A stretch of 34,261 bases of DNA from Patescibacteria group bacterium (lineage in GTDB: Bacteria > Patescibacteriota > Microgenomatia > UBA12405 > JAHJSD01): assembly GCA_018830585.1 (NCBI GenBank), contig JAHJSD010000013.1:1-34261 (forward strand). The letters are read 5' to 3'. This document shows positions 15,061 through 23,735 of the stretch, one piece after another; the first letter of the stretch is position 1, and each line of letters starts with the position of its first letter. Under the pieces are notes generated by a model, which saw only the letters and a program-made list of their open reading frames with translations, was not told where the DNA came from and ran no database searches. A program made the translations under genes and the position numbers.

Positions 15061-15310
15061 TCCTGGGGTTTTGTCGAAGGAGTTGAGAAGAATGGTTAAA
15101 ACGGGTTCTCGGCAAGCCTTTGGCTCTGAGCCAAAGTCGAGGGCCTCGAACGTAAGTTTTCCGAGTAACCCTTTCCGGAGCAACCCCCGGAAGTCGGATC
15201 AGTTTCTTTTTTCCTCCGGAATGTTTCAGAGGCCCGAAAGCAGGACAGCCAAAAAAGTATTTTTCTATTAATCCTTGGGTACAATAAACATCGAAACTCT
15301 AACTCTTTTG

Positions 15311-15340
15311 TTGACACAATCGACTTTCTGACAGTACAAT
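15311..15340 (+). promoter_or_regulatory. Promoter of the DUF4446 gene
   Basis: Consensus TTGACA (15311-15316), 18 bp, TACAAT (15335-15340), ten bases before the ATG; the mRNA would have almost no leader. Confidence 0.8.
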
Positions 15341-15350
15341 TAAGTTAATC

Positions 15351-15794
15351 ATGCTTGATAGGGTTTTGTTTATTCTGCTTTTGGTTTGGAACTTGGTTAG
15401 CACCTCTTTTATTTTTTTGCTGGTTTTTTATTACCGTCGCTTGACTAAAGGGGTCAAGCAAGGTAATCTTAAAAGAATTTTGAAGTCGCTTTTAAAACAG
15501 GGAAAGCTTTCTGAAGAAAATTTTAAAGAGCTGGAAAAAAGGATTGTCTGTTTGGAAGGGGAAGAGAAACTTTCTCTGAAAAAGATAGGCTTAGCCAAGT
15601 TTAATCCTTTTTCGGAATTAGGAGGAGATCAAAGTTTTTCCTTAGCGTTATTAAACCGGAAAGACAGCGGGATTGTCGTTACCAGCCTTCATGGTCGCCA
15701 AACTACCAGGATTTATGCTAAACTGGTCGACGGCAAAAAGGAAAAAGTAAAGTTTTCGGCAGAAGAATCTGAGGCGATTAAAAAAGCTTTATAA
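15351..15794 (+). CDS. DUF4446 family membrane protein
   Basis: A 147-residue protein with one N-terminal transmembrane helix (about 5-28, FILLLVWNLVSTSFIFLLVFYY), a short charged coil, then the family core: GLAKFNPFSELGGDQSFSLALLNRKDSGIVVTSLHGRQTTRIYAK. This core is the hallmark of DUF4446 proteins of Gram-positive and CPR bacteria; their function is unknown. The topology suggests a small cytoplasmic domain held at the membrane. A DUF3048 gene follows after 16 bp, probably in the same operon. Confidence 0.88.
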   Translation: MLDRVLFILLLVWNLVSTSFIFLLVFYYRRLTKGVKQGNLKRILKSLLKQGKLSEENFKELEKRIVCLEGEEKLSLKKIGLAKFNPFSELGGDQSFSLALLNRKDSGIVVTSLHGRQTTRIYAKLVDGKKEKVKFSAEESEAIKKAL

Positions 15795-15810
15795 ACCTCA
15801 TTTCATTAAA

Positions 15811-17037
15811 ATGAATAATAAAACTAAAATTTTGTTATTTGGTTTTGGTCTTTATTTTCTAAGCACAGGCTTGTCTTTTGCCGCTTTTTCCAAGACGGAT
15901 TCGATTTCCTCAATGATCTCTCCTGTCGGTGATCAGAAAACCAAAGAGGACGAGCTTAGCCAGGAACAGATTTTCTTTACCGGTCCGAGAGACCAGGAGT
16001 GCCCTATTAACGGAAAGAAATATACTAAAGAACAATTAGCCATTTGGGAGAAGAAAAGGCCTTTGATGGTGATGGTTGAGAACCATGAAAATTCCCGGCC
16101 CCAATCAGGATTATCCCGGGCAGATGTGGTTTACGAGTCGGTGGCAGAGGGCGGTATTACCCGCTTTTTGGGGGTTTATTATTGCGAAGCTACCGAGCCT
16201 TATTCCGGCAAATATGATCTGGGTCCGGTTAGATCGGCCAGAACTTACTTTCTGGATTGGGCTTCGGAATATTCCGATTATCCTTTGTATGTTCATGTCG
16301 GCGGAGCCCACTGCAGTTCTAACGGCAGTTACTGTACTACCGACAAAAGGGCCCAAGCCTTGGAGCAAATTGGCCAATATGGCTGGCTTGACCCCGACCA
16401 TAGAAGCGATATGAACCAGTTTGCTCTTAGCTACCGGGAGTGTCGTCGGGAACCGGAGAGGACCGGAGAATCAAGGGCGACCGAACACACGATGTATTGT
16501 GACAGCAACGCTCTTTGGGCTAAGGCGGAATCGCGTGATTTGGCCGCAAAAAACAAAAGCGGCGATTCCTGGGATGAGGATTTCCGCCAGTGGAAGTTTA
16601 AAGATGAAGCCGCTTCAGTCAAAAGAGGCACCGTTTCAAAAATAGAATTCGATTTCTGGGAAAGTTATAGTGATTACCATGTTAAATGGGACTACGACAG
16701 GGAGAAGAATTTGTATTTCCGTTCAAACGGAGATCAGGATCAGAAAGACTTTATCAACAATCAGCCTTTGAGCGCAAAAACGGTAGTAATTCAGTTTACT
16801 AAAGAGATTGGTCCGGTCGATGAGCACAAGCATATGCTTTATACCACCATCGGCCAAGGCAAGGCTTTAATTTTCCGGGACGGAGAGGCTATTGAGGGCA
16901 AGTGGAGTAAAGAAACCAGAAAAGAGAGGACTGTCTTTACCGACTCTAAAGGAAAAGAAGTCGAATTCAACCGCGGCCGGATTTGGATTGAAATTCTATC
17001 AAATACTAACGAAGTGGACTACAATGAAGCCGGTTAA
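15811..17037 (+). CDS. DUF3048 domain protein (YerB-like), exported
   Basis: A 408-residue protein. The N-terminus (KTKILLFGFGLYFLSTGLSFAAFSK) reads as a signal peptide or membrane anchor without a lipobox cysteine. The DUF3048 core is clear: RPLMVMVENHENSRPQSGLSRADVVYESVAEGGITRFLGVYY, LGPVRSARTYFLDWASEYSDYPLYVHVGGA, and the C-terminal KHMLYTTIGQGKALIFRDGEAIEGKWSK with NRGRIWIEIL. The region with CSSNGSYC (two cysteines) might form a disulfide. YerB-type proteins are extracytoplasmic and of unknown function. The last 14 bases overlap the next gene. Confidence 0.9.
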   Translation: MNNKTKILLFGFGLYFLSTGLSFAAFSKTDSISSMISPVGDQKTKEDELSQEQIFFTGPRDQECPINGKKYTKEQLAIWEKKRPLMVMVENHENSRPQSGLSRADVVYESVAEGGITRFLGVYYCEATEPYSGKYDLGPVRSARTYFLDWASEYSDYPLYVHVGGAHCSSNGSYCTTDKRAQALEQIGQYGWLDPDHRSDMNQFALSYRECRREPERTGESRATEHTMYCDSNALWAKAESRDLAAKNKSGDSWDEDFRQWKFKDEAASVKRGTVSKIEFDFWESYSDYHVKWDYDREKNLYFRSNGDQDQKDFINNQPLSAKTVVIQFTKEIGPVDEHKHMLYTTIGQGKALIFRDGEAIEGKWSKETRKERTVFTDSKGKEVEFNRGRIWIEILSNTNEVDYNEAG

Positions 17038-17623
17038 AACTCTTAAGAGAATTATTGTTTCCGAATCCCGCCTCAAGCTCCTGCAAATTTTTTTTTACAG
17101 TGTGGACGGAATGTTTTATGTCCGGCAATTGACCAGGCTGACAAAAGAGAAACTGAATTCAATCCGCCGGGAACTGCAAAACCTGAAAGCGGCAGGGATC
17201 TTGGAAAGCGAGTGGCGTGGTAACAAGCTTTTTTACTGGATAAATAAAAAGAACCCATTTTATCAGGAAATTTTAGCCATTATCATGAAGACAAAAGGTT
17301 TGGGGGGTAACCTGATTAAATACCGCCAAAAATTAGGCAAGATAAAATTTGTGATTTTTTCCGGCAGGTTTATAACCGGTTTTAGCAGCTTGGGAAAAAA
17401 GGATCTGATTGATCTTTTACTGGTAGGCAAAATTGTTTTGCCCGAGCTGGGAGTCTTGGTAAGAGAAGAGGAAAAAGTAAGAAGTTCGGAGATTAATTAT
17501 ACTGTGATGAATGAGACGGATTTTGCTTTCAGAAAGAAAAATAGAGATCCGTTTTTACTCCAAATCCTGCTCCAGCCCAGAATAATGATTATTGGCAGCG
17601 AAGAAGAAATGGTAAATTTCTAA
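17024..17623 (+). CDS. Winged-helix DNA-binding protein with nucleotidyltransferase-like C-terminal region
   Basis: A 199-residue protein. Residues 1-75 form an ArsR/MarR-like winged helix (SESRLKLLQIFFYSVDGMFYVRQLTRLT, LNSIRRELQNLKAAGILESEWRGNKLFYWIN). The C-terminal part (KIKFVIFSGRFITGF, KKDLIDLLLVGKI, NYTVMNETDFAFRKKNRDPF) follows a pattern seen in proteins pairing this helix with a MNT-like nucleotidyltransferase fold, although the usual GSxxxGxxxxxSDxD motif is altered (SGRFITGFSSLGKKDLIDLLL). ATG at 17024 is chosen over a frame extending to 16892 because homologous sequence begins there and it overlaps the DUF3048 stop. It lies three bases before secD. Its role is unknown. Confidence 0.68.
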   Translation: MKPVKTLKRIIVSESRLKLLQIFFYSVDGMFYVRQLTRLTKEKLNSIRRELQNLKAAGILESEWRGNKLFYWINKKNPFYQEILAIIMKTKGLGGNLIKYRQKLGKIKFVIFSGRFITGFSSLGKKDLIDLLLVGKIVLPELGVLVREEEKVRSSEINYTVMNETDFAFRKKNRDPFLLQILLQPRIMIIGSEEEMVNF

Positions 17624-17625
17624 AA

Positions 17626-18960
17626 ATGAAAAACAGAAGGCTTCTTTTTTGGTCGATCTTATTAATCGCCCTCGTTTCTTTGCTGATAGATTTACCGACC
17701 AGCTACCGGTTGAAATTTAAAATAGGCTCTTTTAATTTCGATCAGGAAATCTCCAGACCGTTTGCCTTCCTGCGGCGTTTCAAATTAGTCAAAGGTTTGG
17801 ATCTTGCCGGAGGGGTTCACCTGATGTTTAGGGCAAAAATGGAAGACGTTGGCCAGGAAGATCGTGACCGAGCGCTGATCTCTCTTAGGGACAATATCGA
17901 AAGGAGAGTCAATCTTTTCGGGGTCAGTGAAGCGGTCATCCAGACTTCCAGGGCGGCAGATCAGTATCGGCTGATTGTTGAATTGCCCGGTGTAGTTGAT
18001 GTCGAGGAGGCGATCGACTTGGTTGGAAAGACGGCTCAATTGGATTTCAGGGAGTCGGTTGAAATTCCTCCGGAGGCGACTGAGTCGGCGACGATTTACG
18101 ACCTTTTCGCTGGCAAAACCGGGCTAACCGGCGCGCATTTGGTCAGGGGTGAAGTTCAATTCAACCCCAATACCGGAAAGCCCGAGGTAGGCTTAGAGTT
18201 TAATGAAGAGGGTAAAAAACTTTTTGGCGAGATTACCAAAAGGAATGTTGAAAAGCCGTTGGCGATTTTTTTGGATGGTCTTTTAGTTTCCGCTCCCCAG
18301 GTAAAAGAGCCGATCACTGATGGCAAGGCGGCCATCAGCGGCGAGTTTGACCTAAGACAGGCAAAATCTTTGGTTTCACAATTGAACGCCGGTTCTCTCC
18401 CGGTTTCAATCGAGCTGATCGAGCGCCGTCAGGTCGGGCCGACTTTAGGTGAAGAATCGGTTCAAAAAAGTATGAGAGCCGGTTTGGTCGGCTTAGCAAT
18501 TGTTGCCTTGTTTATGGCAATCTATTATCGCTGGCTTGGTATTTTGGCTGACGTCGGACTGGTAATTTATGCCTTGATTTCCTTGGCGGTTTACAAATTG
18601 ATTCCGGTCACTTTGACTTTGCCCGGTTTGACCGGGTTTTTGCTCTCGGTGGGGATGGCGGTGGACAGCAATATCCTGATTTTTGAAAGGATGAAAGAAG
18701 AGCTTAAGCAGGGCAAACCTTGGAACGTGGCCATGGAGCTGGGTTTCGGCCGGGCCTGGGATTCGATTCGTGATGCCAATGTTTGTACCCTGATCATTTG
18801 TTTTTTGCTCTTTAATCCGTTCGACTGGGGTTTTCTTAATAATTCCGCTATGGTTCGCGGTTTTGCCGTAACTTTGTTTCTGGGAGTTTTCATCAGTATG
18901 TTTACCGGCATTATTGTTGCCAGGACCTTGTTAAGGGTTTTTGCCAGGAAAAAAGCATGA
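17626..18960 (+). CDS. secD: Protein translocase subunit SecD
   Basis: SecD and SecF form the proton-driven complex that aids late steps of SecYEG export. The 444-residue protein has an N-terminal transmembrane helix, the FKLVKGLDLAGGVHLMFRA signature, the periplasmic P1-like domain with LIVELPGVVDVEEAIDLVGKTAQLDFRE, and a C-terminal RND-type membrane part with GLTGFLLSVGMAVDSNILIFERMKEEL (conserved D and N-x-L-I-F-E-R). It is shorter than the 600-residue E. coli protein, as usual outside Proteobacteria. secF overlaps it in ATGA. Confidence 0.96.
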   Translation: MKNRRLLFWSILLIALVSLLIDLPTSYRLKFKIGSFNFDQEISRPFAFLRRFKLVKGLDLAGGVHLMFRAKMEDVGQEDRDRALISLRDNIERRVNLFGVSEAVIQTSRAADQYRLIVELPGVVDVEEAIDLVGKTAQLDFRESVEIPPEATESATIYDLFAGKTGLTGAHLVRGEVQFNPNTGKPEVGLEFNEEGKKLFGEITKRNVEKPLAIFLDGLLVSAPQVKEPITDGKAAISGEFDLRQAKSLVSQLNAGSLPVSIELIERRQVGPTLGEESVQKSMRAGLVGLAIVALFMAIYYRWLGILADVGLVIYALISLAVYKLIPVTLTLPGLTGFLLSVGMAVDSNILIFERMKEELKQGKPWNVAMELGFGRAWDSIRDANVCTLIICFLLFNPFDWGFLNNSAMVRGFAVTLFLGVFISMFTGIIVARTLLRVFARKKA

Positions 18961-19832
18961 ATAGTATCAAATGGACTAAATTAAATTGGCTGTTTTTTAC
19001 CGTTTCGGCCCTGTTTATTTTGCCGGGGGTTTATTCTTTGATCCGCTGGGGGTTAAAACCTTCGGTTGATTTTACCGGAGGCACCTTGCTTGAAATTAGC
19101 GCCGACGGTCTAAACCGGCAGGAAGTCACCGAACTGATCGAGGGAAAAGGCTTGGGTTTAAAAAGTATTCAGTCGAGTGGGGACCGGTCTCTGCTCTTGC
19201 GTTTTGACTCCTTGGAAGAAGCCTCCAAGAATGAGCTTCTAAGTAGCATCGGGGAAAATTACGGTAATTTACCCGAAGTGGTTCGTTGGGAGTTTTTAGG
19301 TCCGGCTCTTGGACAGGAGCTTTTAACCAAGACGGGAATCAGTATCTTGTTGGCGGTTTTGGTAGTTTTGATTTATATCAATTTTCAGTTTAAAGAAAAA
19401 GCTTTCGGTATCTGCGCTATTTTGGCAATGCTCCACGACAGTCTGATCCTGCTGGGCTCGTTCAGTCTGCTGGGTCGCTTTTTCGGGGTTGAGGTGGACA
19501 GCCTTTTTGTCACCGCGGTTTTGACGATCCTTTCTTTTTCGGTCCACGATACCGTAGTTGTTTACGATCGGATTAGGGAACTTTCCAGGATAAATCCGAA
19601 AATGGCCTTTGAGGAAATTTCCGACTTGGCTGTCAGCCAAACCTTGGTCAGGTCAATCAACAATTCTTTAACCATTATTTTTATGTTGATAGCTTTGGTC
19701 TGGTTAGGAGGGGAAACAATCCGGAATTTTACCTTGGCTTTACTGATCGGCACTGTCGCCGGCACTTATTCTTCCACTTTTACCGCCGTGCCCTTGCTGG
19801 TAGTTTGGAAAAAGATTTTCAAGCGAAAGTGA
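18957..19832 (+). CDS. secF: Protein translocase subunit SecF
   Basis: Partner of SecD. The 291-residue protein has an N-terminal span, the RWGLKPSVDFTGGTLLEI signature, a periplasmic domain, and five C-terminal spans with LTILSFSVHDTVVVYDRIRE, the SecF version of the D-x-V-V-x-x-D-R-x-R motif, and SINNSLTIIFMLIALVWLGGETIRNF. The start is fixed by the ATGA overlap with secD. Confidence 0.96.
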   Translation: MNSIKWTKLNWLFFTVSALFILPGVYSLIRWGLKPSVDFTGGTLLEISADGLNRQEVTELIEGKGLGLKSIQSSGDRSLLLRFDSLEEASKNELLSSIGENYGNLPEVVRWEFLGPALGQELLTKTGISILLAVLVVLIYINFQFKEKAFGICAILAMLHDSLILLGSFSLLGRFFGVEVDSLFVTAVLTILSFSVHDTVVVYDRIRELSRINPKMAFEEISDLAVSQTLVRSINNSLTIIFMLIALVWLGGETIRNFTLALLIGTVAGTYSSTFTAVPLLVVWKKIFKRK

Positions 19833-19884
19833 AGCCTTCCCAATGTAATGTCGGGGTTTTCTTCGCCGAAAGCCCCCCCGTCAT

Positions 19885-19936
19885 TCTGAGCGGTGCCCCG
19901 TACCAGGCGGTACAGGGCGGAGCGAAAAATCCCCGA
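19885..19936 (+). repeat. CGTCATTC module, copy with a CCAGGCGG centre
   Basis: CCCGTCATTCTGAGCGG at the left and GCGGAGCGAAAAATCCCCGAG at the right enclose a GTACCAGGCGGTAC palindrome. It lies in the gap between the convergent secF and cca genes. Confidence 0.65.
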
Positions 19937-19974
19937 GGGAGAGCAAATTGTTTGCCTCCTCTGAGGTGGACTCC

Positions 19975-21342
19975 CTAACCTTCCAGCTTCTTAATTCTTT
20001 CCATCAAGTATTTTCTTTTATTTCTCTCTTTGTCCTCTTCCACCTCTTCAAAAAGCTGTTTTAAAATTCGGCCCACTTCAGGTCCGGGCCCTATTTCTAA
20101 AATCTCCATCACGTCGTTGCCGCTAACTTTTAAATCGGCAACAGAAAACGGTTGTTTTTGAACTTCGACCAATCGTTTTTTAAACAAGTCAGTTCTCCAA
20201 GAGGTCTTAGGGACTCCACTGCCGACTCTGTCGCCGGTGCGGATCGACAGGATATCATCCAAATTTTCCTTGCCCACTCTTCTGATAAATCTGCGGATAG
20301 CGGCATCGGTCAGATTTTCATCCGGAGCAAACTGGTGCCAGCGCACCAGGCGCCAGAGCTTGTCTAGTTGTTTATTAGATAGTCTCAGCCGGAGGCCTAT
20401 TTTTTTGGCGATTGCTGCGCCGACCACCTCATGGTTGTGAAAACTTCTGTCCTCTCCTTCGCCCTGAACCACGACTGGCTTGCCAATATCGTGAAGTAAC
20501 GCCGCCAGTCGGGTTACCGGATTTTTGGAGTCGCAAAACCTGAGTGTTTCAATTGCGTGGGTCCAGACATCATGGATATGGTGTTTGGCTTGGTCTACCC
20601 CCCGCCCTTGGATCAATTCGGGCATCAGGTGTTGGAGCAGTCCGGAGTTAAAAAGCATTAAAAGCCCGTCAGCCGGGTGCTTGCTGGATAAAAGTTTAAA
20701 AATTTCAACCTGGATTCTCTCCCAAGCAATTTTTTCAATTAAACCAGCATTTTTCTCAATTGATTTGAAAGTATTCGGCTCAATAATAAAACCTAACTGG
20801 GTGGCGATCCTTACTGCTCGGAGCAGTCTTAAGGAGTCTTCTTTAAATCTCTGGTCCGGGTCGCCAACGGCCCGGATTATTTTTTTCTTTAAATCTTCCC
20901 GGCCGCCGGAAGGATCAACTATCTTTCGAATTTCGGATTTCGAATTTCGGATTTCAAAATTTATGGCAATCGCATTAATGGTCAGATCTCTTCTGGAGAG
21001 ATCTTCCTCGATTGTCTTTCCCCAGCGGACCTGGTCGGGGCGTCTTTTATCGGAGTACCTTCCTTCGGTCCGGTAGGTAGTGATTTCCAAAATGTCATTT
21101 TTATTTTTGCCCATTACTACGCTGACAGTGCCGAATTTATTCTGGTAAAAGCTGTTTTTAGGAAAAAGAGCCAGGATTTGTTTCGGTGTGGCATTGGTGG
21201 CAAAATCCCAGTCCTCGATTCTGTGTTTAGTCAGCAGCCCTCTTGAGGAGCCGCCGACGACGAAAAGCTCAATCTTCGCTTTTTGGAAAACCCTAATTAT
21301 TTTTTTAACCTTATCCGGTATTTCGTCTTTCTTAATTTTCAT
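19975..21342 (-). CDS. cca: CCA tRNA nucleotidyltransferase with HD domain
   Basis: This enzyme adds or repairs the 3' CCA end of tRNAs. The 455-residue protein has the nucleotidyltransferase start ELFVVGGSSRGLLTKHRIEDWDFATNATP with catalytic D44 and D46, the RRDLTINAIAI motif, the DPDQRFKEDSLRLLRAVRIATQLGF nucleotide/tRNA region, and an HD domain with LLHDIGKP (284-285) and FHNHE. The usual GGxVRD is GGSSRG here, so the first motif is slightly divergent. Residues 128-140 (NFEIRNSKSEIRK) are encoded by a CGAAATT repeat absent from the family. The tRNA-Pro gene lacks an encoded CCA, so this gene is needed. Confidence 0.93.
   Translation of the reverse strand: MKIKKDEIPDKVKKIIRVFQKAKIELFVVGGSSRGLLTKHRIEDWDFATNATPKQILALFPKNSFYQNKFGTVSVVMGKNKNDILEITTYRTEGRYSDKRRPDQVRWGKTIEEDLSRRDLTINAIAINFEIRNSKSEIRKIVDPSGGREDLKKKIIRAVGDPDQRFKEDSLRLLRAVRIATQLGFIIEPNTFKSIEKNAGLIEKIAWERIQVEIFKLLSSKHPADGLLMLFNSGLLQHLMPELIQGRGVDQAKHHIHDVWTHAIETLRFCDSKNPVTRLAALLHDIGKPVVVQGEGEDRSFHNHEVVGAAIAKKIGLRLRLSNKQLDKLWRLVRWHQFAPDENLTDAAIRRFIRRVGKENLDDILSIRTGDRVGSGVPKTSWRTDLFKKRLVEVQKQPFSVADLKVSGNDVMEILEIGPGPEVGRILKQLFEEVEEDKERNKRKYLMERIKKLEG
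20924..20961 (-). repeat. CGAAATTCGAAATC tandem repeat inside cca
   Basis: Two and a half copies of the 14-bp unit TTTCGAATTTCGGA, in frame, adding about 13 residues between the RRD motif and the PSGG motif of the enzyme. Confidence 0.75.
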
Positions 21343-21359
21343 TTTATGATCAATACCCC

Positions 21360-21365
21360 ATTATA
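21360..21365 (-). promoter_or_regulatory. -10 box of the cca promoter
   Basis: On the minus strand TATAAT lies 17 bases before the ATG; the upstream CTGACC at 17-bp spacing is a weak -35. Confidence 0.5.
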
Positions 21366-21412
21366 ACAGCCAATTTTGTTTCGGTCAGTTTTTAATTAAA
21401 AGCAAAATTTCT

Positions 21413-21421
21413 TGGTAAAAT
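21413..21421 (+). promoter_or_regulatory. Extended -10 element TGGTAAAAT upstream of recJ
   Basis: Identical to the elements near rny and at 34091, but about 185 bp before recJ. A closer TATATT at 21593-21598 is an alternative near-leaderless promoter. Confidence 0.35.
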
Positions 21422-21465
21422 CACTTTGCAATCTAGTCAGACAAAAGTCCTAAAACGCCTCCCTT

Positions 21466-21602
21466 CTCTCCGTCATCCTGATCCGCCAGCTGGCGGATGA
21501 TGACGAAGAATCCAGCGAAGCGTAATGTATTAATCTCAATGAGTAAATGGTTAAATGCATAAATGATCAAATGACTAAATATTAAATGTTAATATATTAA
21601 TT
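21466..21602 (+). repeat. CGTCATCC module and AT-rich degenerate repeat before recJ
   Basis: A CCGTCATCCTGATCCGCC module with a CCGCCAGCTGGCGG palindrome and GAAGAATCC end (21470-21512) is followed by near-tandem TAAATG words (TAAATGGTTAAATGCATAAATGATC) up to the recJ start. Confidence 0.6.
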
Positions 21603-21605
21603 GAA

Positions 21606-23258
21606 ATGATCGACAAGAAATGGATTTTGCTTCATTCAAAAAAAGTTACCCGGCAAGTCGGTCCGGAAGAAGTTTTAAAAATCCTCCTTAAAAACAGGAA
21701 AATAGTTTCTTCAAAAAGAGCCGAGTTTTTAAATCCGACTCATCCTTCCAAAATCGATCCGGCCAAAGCGGGTATTTCCAAAACTTCTTTGGATCGGGCA
21801 GGCGGCCTGATTAAAAGGTCCAAAAAAGAGAAAATAGTTGTCTACGGCGATTATGACGCCGATGGCTTGTCTTCGGCGGCGATTGTCTGGGAGTCGCTTT
21901 GGGCCAAAGGTTATGATGTGATTCCATTCATGCCTCACCGGGAAGAAGACGGTTATGGCATCAATCCTGGTTCGGTGAAAAAGTTAAAGAAAAAATACCC
22001 AAACTTAGGCTTAATTATTACTGTTGACAACGGCATTGTCGCTTTTGACGGGATCAAAACAGCTAAAGATTTGGGCATTAAAACAATCATTACCGACCAC
22101 CACCTTGCTTTAGACAAACTCCCCCCTGCCGATGTTATTGTTCACAGTACTGAGCTGGCAGGCAGCGGTGTTGCCTGGTTTTTAGCTTCTCTTTTTGGCT
22201 ACCGGTCTTTAGAGTTAGTCGCCTTAGGCACGATTGCCGATATGCTTCCTCTATCGGGAGTTAACAGAAGTTTTGTTAAGTACGGCATCAAAGAAATATC
22301 TAAAACCAATCGGGTCGGCTTGAAATTACTTAAACAAAAAGGAGGTATCGGCAGCAAGGATGAAGTTCTTCCCTGGCAGGTTTCTTTTATCTTGGCGCCG
22401 AGGTTAAACGCGGCCGGCCGGCTTTCCGACGCGGTTGACGGACTAAGACTGCTTTGCACCAAAAAGACCGCCAGAGCAAAAGAGTTGGTGGAAAAATTAG
22501 AAACGATCAATTCTAAGAGGCAGAAATTAACCATTGATGGGATAGATGATGCCAAGAAAAATATCAAACCATCTCTGCAGAAAATGATTTTTGCCGTTGA
22601 TGAATCTTATCATCAGGGAATTATCGGTTTGATCGCCGGCAAACTGACGGAGGAATTTTACCGCCCGTCAATAGTCATTTCCAAAGGGGAAAAAATCAGT
22701 CGCGGTTCGGCCCGGTCGGTTAACGGCTTTAATATTATCGAGTTTATCAGAAAGGCGGAGCCCCTTTTGATTGATGCCGGCGGTCATCCTATGGCGGCCG
22801 GTTTTACCATAGAAACGTCGAAAATAAATAAGTTTATCAACCAATTGGGAAAAATGGCTGAAAAAGAGATCAAGACGGAAGATTTGGCTCCTGAATTGAA
22901 AATAGATTTTTCTACAGATGCCTCTTTAGTTGGCAAGAAGCTTTACCGCTTAATCCAAGAACTGGCTCCGTTTGGTTTGGGTAACCCGGAGCCGCTGTTT
23001 TTAATCAAAAGAGCCAGAGTGGTCAGATGCCAGGCTTTAGGATCGGAAAGACAGCATTTAAAGCTTTGGCTTGACGATCCCGAAACTAAAGCGATAGAAA
23101 GAGTTGTTGCCGAAGCGATCGGTTTCGGCTGGGGAGACTTTTGGCAGGACTTGCTCACGGGCGATTTTGTTGACTTGGTTGCCAGCTTAAATTTGAACCG
23201 CTGGCGGGACAGGGAAACAATCCAGTTAAAGATCAGAGACTTAAGAAAAGCAGGTTGA
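21606..23258 (+). CDS. recJ: Single-stranded-DNA exonuclease RecJ
   Basis: RecJ degrades single-stranded DNA 5' to 3' in recombination and repair. The 550-residue protein has the DHH-family motifs: VVYGDYDADGLSS (D82, D84 region), TVDNGIVA, ITDHHLALDKLPPAD (DHH 164-166), the LVALGTIADMLPL motif, and the DHHA1 part GIIGLIAGKLTEEFYRPSIVIS with ARSVNGFNIIEFIRKAEPLLIDAGGHPMAAGF. A C-terminal OB-like region (PFGLGNPEPLFL) ends it. Length is typical. ATG at 21606 has no ribosome site and sits just after an A/T-rich repeat. Confidence 0.95.
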   Translation: MIDKKWILLHSKKVTRQVGPEEVLKILLKNRKIVSSKRAEFLNPTHPSKIDPAKAGISKTSLDRAGGLIKRSKKEKIVVYGDYDADGLSSAAIVWESLWAKGYDVIPFMPHREEDGYGINPGSVKKLKKKYPNLGLIITVDNGIVAFDGIKTAKDLGIKTIITDHHLALDKLPPADVIVHSTELAGSGVAWFLASLFGYRSLELVALGTIADMLPLSGVNRSFVKYGIKEISKTNRVGLKLLKQKGGIGSKDEVLPWQVSFILAPRLNAAGRLSDAVDGLRLLCTKKTARAKELVEKLETINSKRQKLTIDGIDDAKKNIKPSLQKMIFAVDESYHQGIIGLIAGKLTEEFYRPSIVISKGEKISRGSARSVNGFNIIEFIRKAEPLLIDAGGHPMAAGFTIETSKINKFINQLGKMAEKEIKTEDLAPELKIDFSTDASLVGKKLYRLIQELAPFGLGNPEPLFLIKRARVVRCQALGSERQHLKLWLDDPETKAIERVVAEAIGFGWGDFWQDLLTGDFVDLVASLNLNRWRDRETIQLKIRDLRKAG

Positions 23259-23311
23259 TTGGTGATACAAGCACCCATCTTTCCCCTCCTTCCCGTTGGT
23301 ATTATTAGTTT

Positions 23312-23403
23312 ATCACACACTTTATCACACACCAGGTGTGGGATAGGTTGACACATCGGGAATTGATTCCAAGATACTCTGCACCGGGTACCAGGTGTGG
23401 CAA
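23312..23403 (+). repeat. Modular repeat, CACACC-palindrome type, copy 3
   Basis: Two CACACAC starts, the CACACCAGGTGTGGG palindrome, TAGGTTGACACATCGGGAATT, then a CACCGGGTACCAGGTGTGG hairpin. Confidence 0.85.
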
Positions 23404-23442
23404 AATATTACTCAAAATTTTATTTCTTAAAACATTCAAATT

Positions 23443-23514
23443 ATGACTATCTCAAATAACATTGAATATTTAGACTTAGTTGATGACGATGATTGTATCA
23501 CACCCCCGAGATGA
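23443..23514 (+). pseudogene. N-terminal remnant, possibly of a Nudix hydrolase, cut by a repeat
   Basis: MTISNNIEYLDLVDDDDCI looks like the first strand of a Nudix hydrolase (EYxDxVDexdxvIG), but the frame then enters a CACCCCCGAG hairpin (23501-23538) and stops after 23 codons. The break coincides with the repeat edge. Confidence 0.4.
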
Positions 23515-23538
23515 AATCCGCAGACACCTCGGGGGGTG
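23501..23538 (+). repeat. CACCCCCGAG hairpin module
   Basis: CACCCCCGAG (23501-23510) pairs with CTCGGGGGGTG (23528-23538) around a 17-base loop. It is a variant of the CACCCCCGGGG module and interrupts the fragment above. Confidence 0.7.
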
Positions 23539-23567
23539 AACAGTGGTCGATACTTTAGCAAAGGATT

Positions 23568-23735
23568 TTGACCGCCCAGCGAGGCGAGCAGGCAGTCAGA
23601 AAGAGCATTACCGAATTGGTTGATATCTACAACGGGGAATACGTTGGGAGGAAGCCACTTGAAAAGATGCGATGTTATTTCCTGAATAAATCTGACAATT
23701 CTGCCCCGGTCCCTAAGATGATGGTGGCCATTTGA
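23568..23735 (+). pseudogene. Unidentified decayed coding fragment
   Basis: From a TTG, 55 codons read QAVRKSITELVDIYNGEYVG and KPLEKMRCYFLNKSDNSAPV before TGA. The peptide looks protein-like, yet its upstream part is the GCGAGGCGAGCAGGC repeat and a stop lies just before it. It may be the tail of a gene whose front was lost. Confidence 0.3.

Noticed and set aside
16892-17023. A longer start for the winged-helix protein
   Set aside because: The extra 44 codons lie wholly within the DUF3048 gene in another frame, and the recognisable fold begins at the ATG at 17024.
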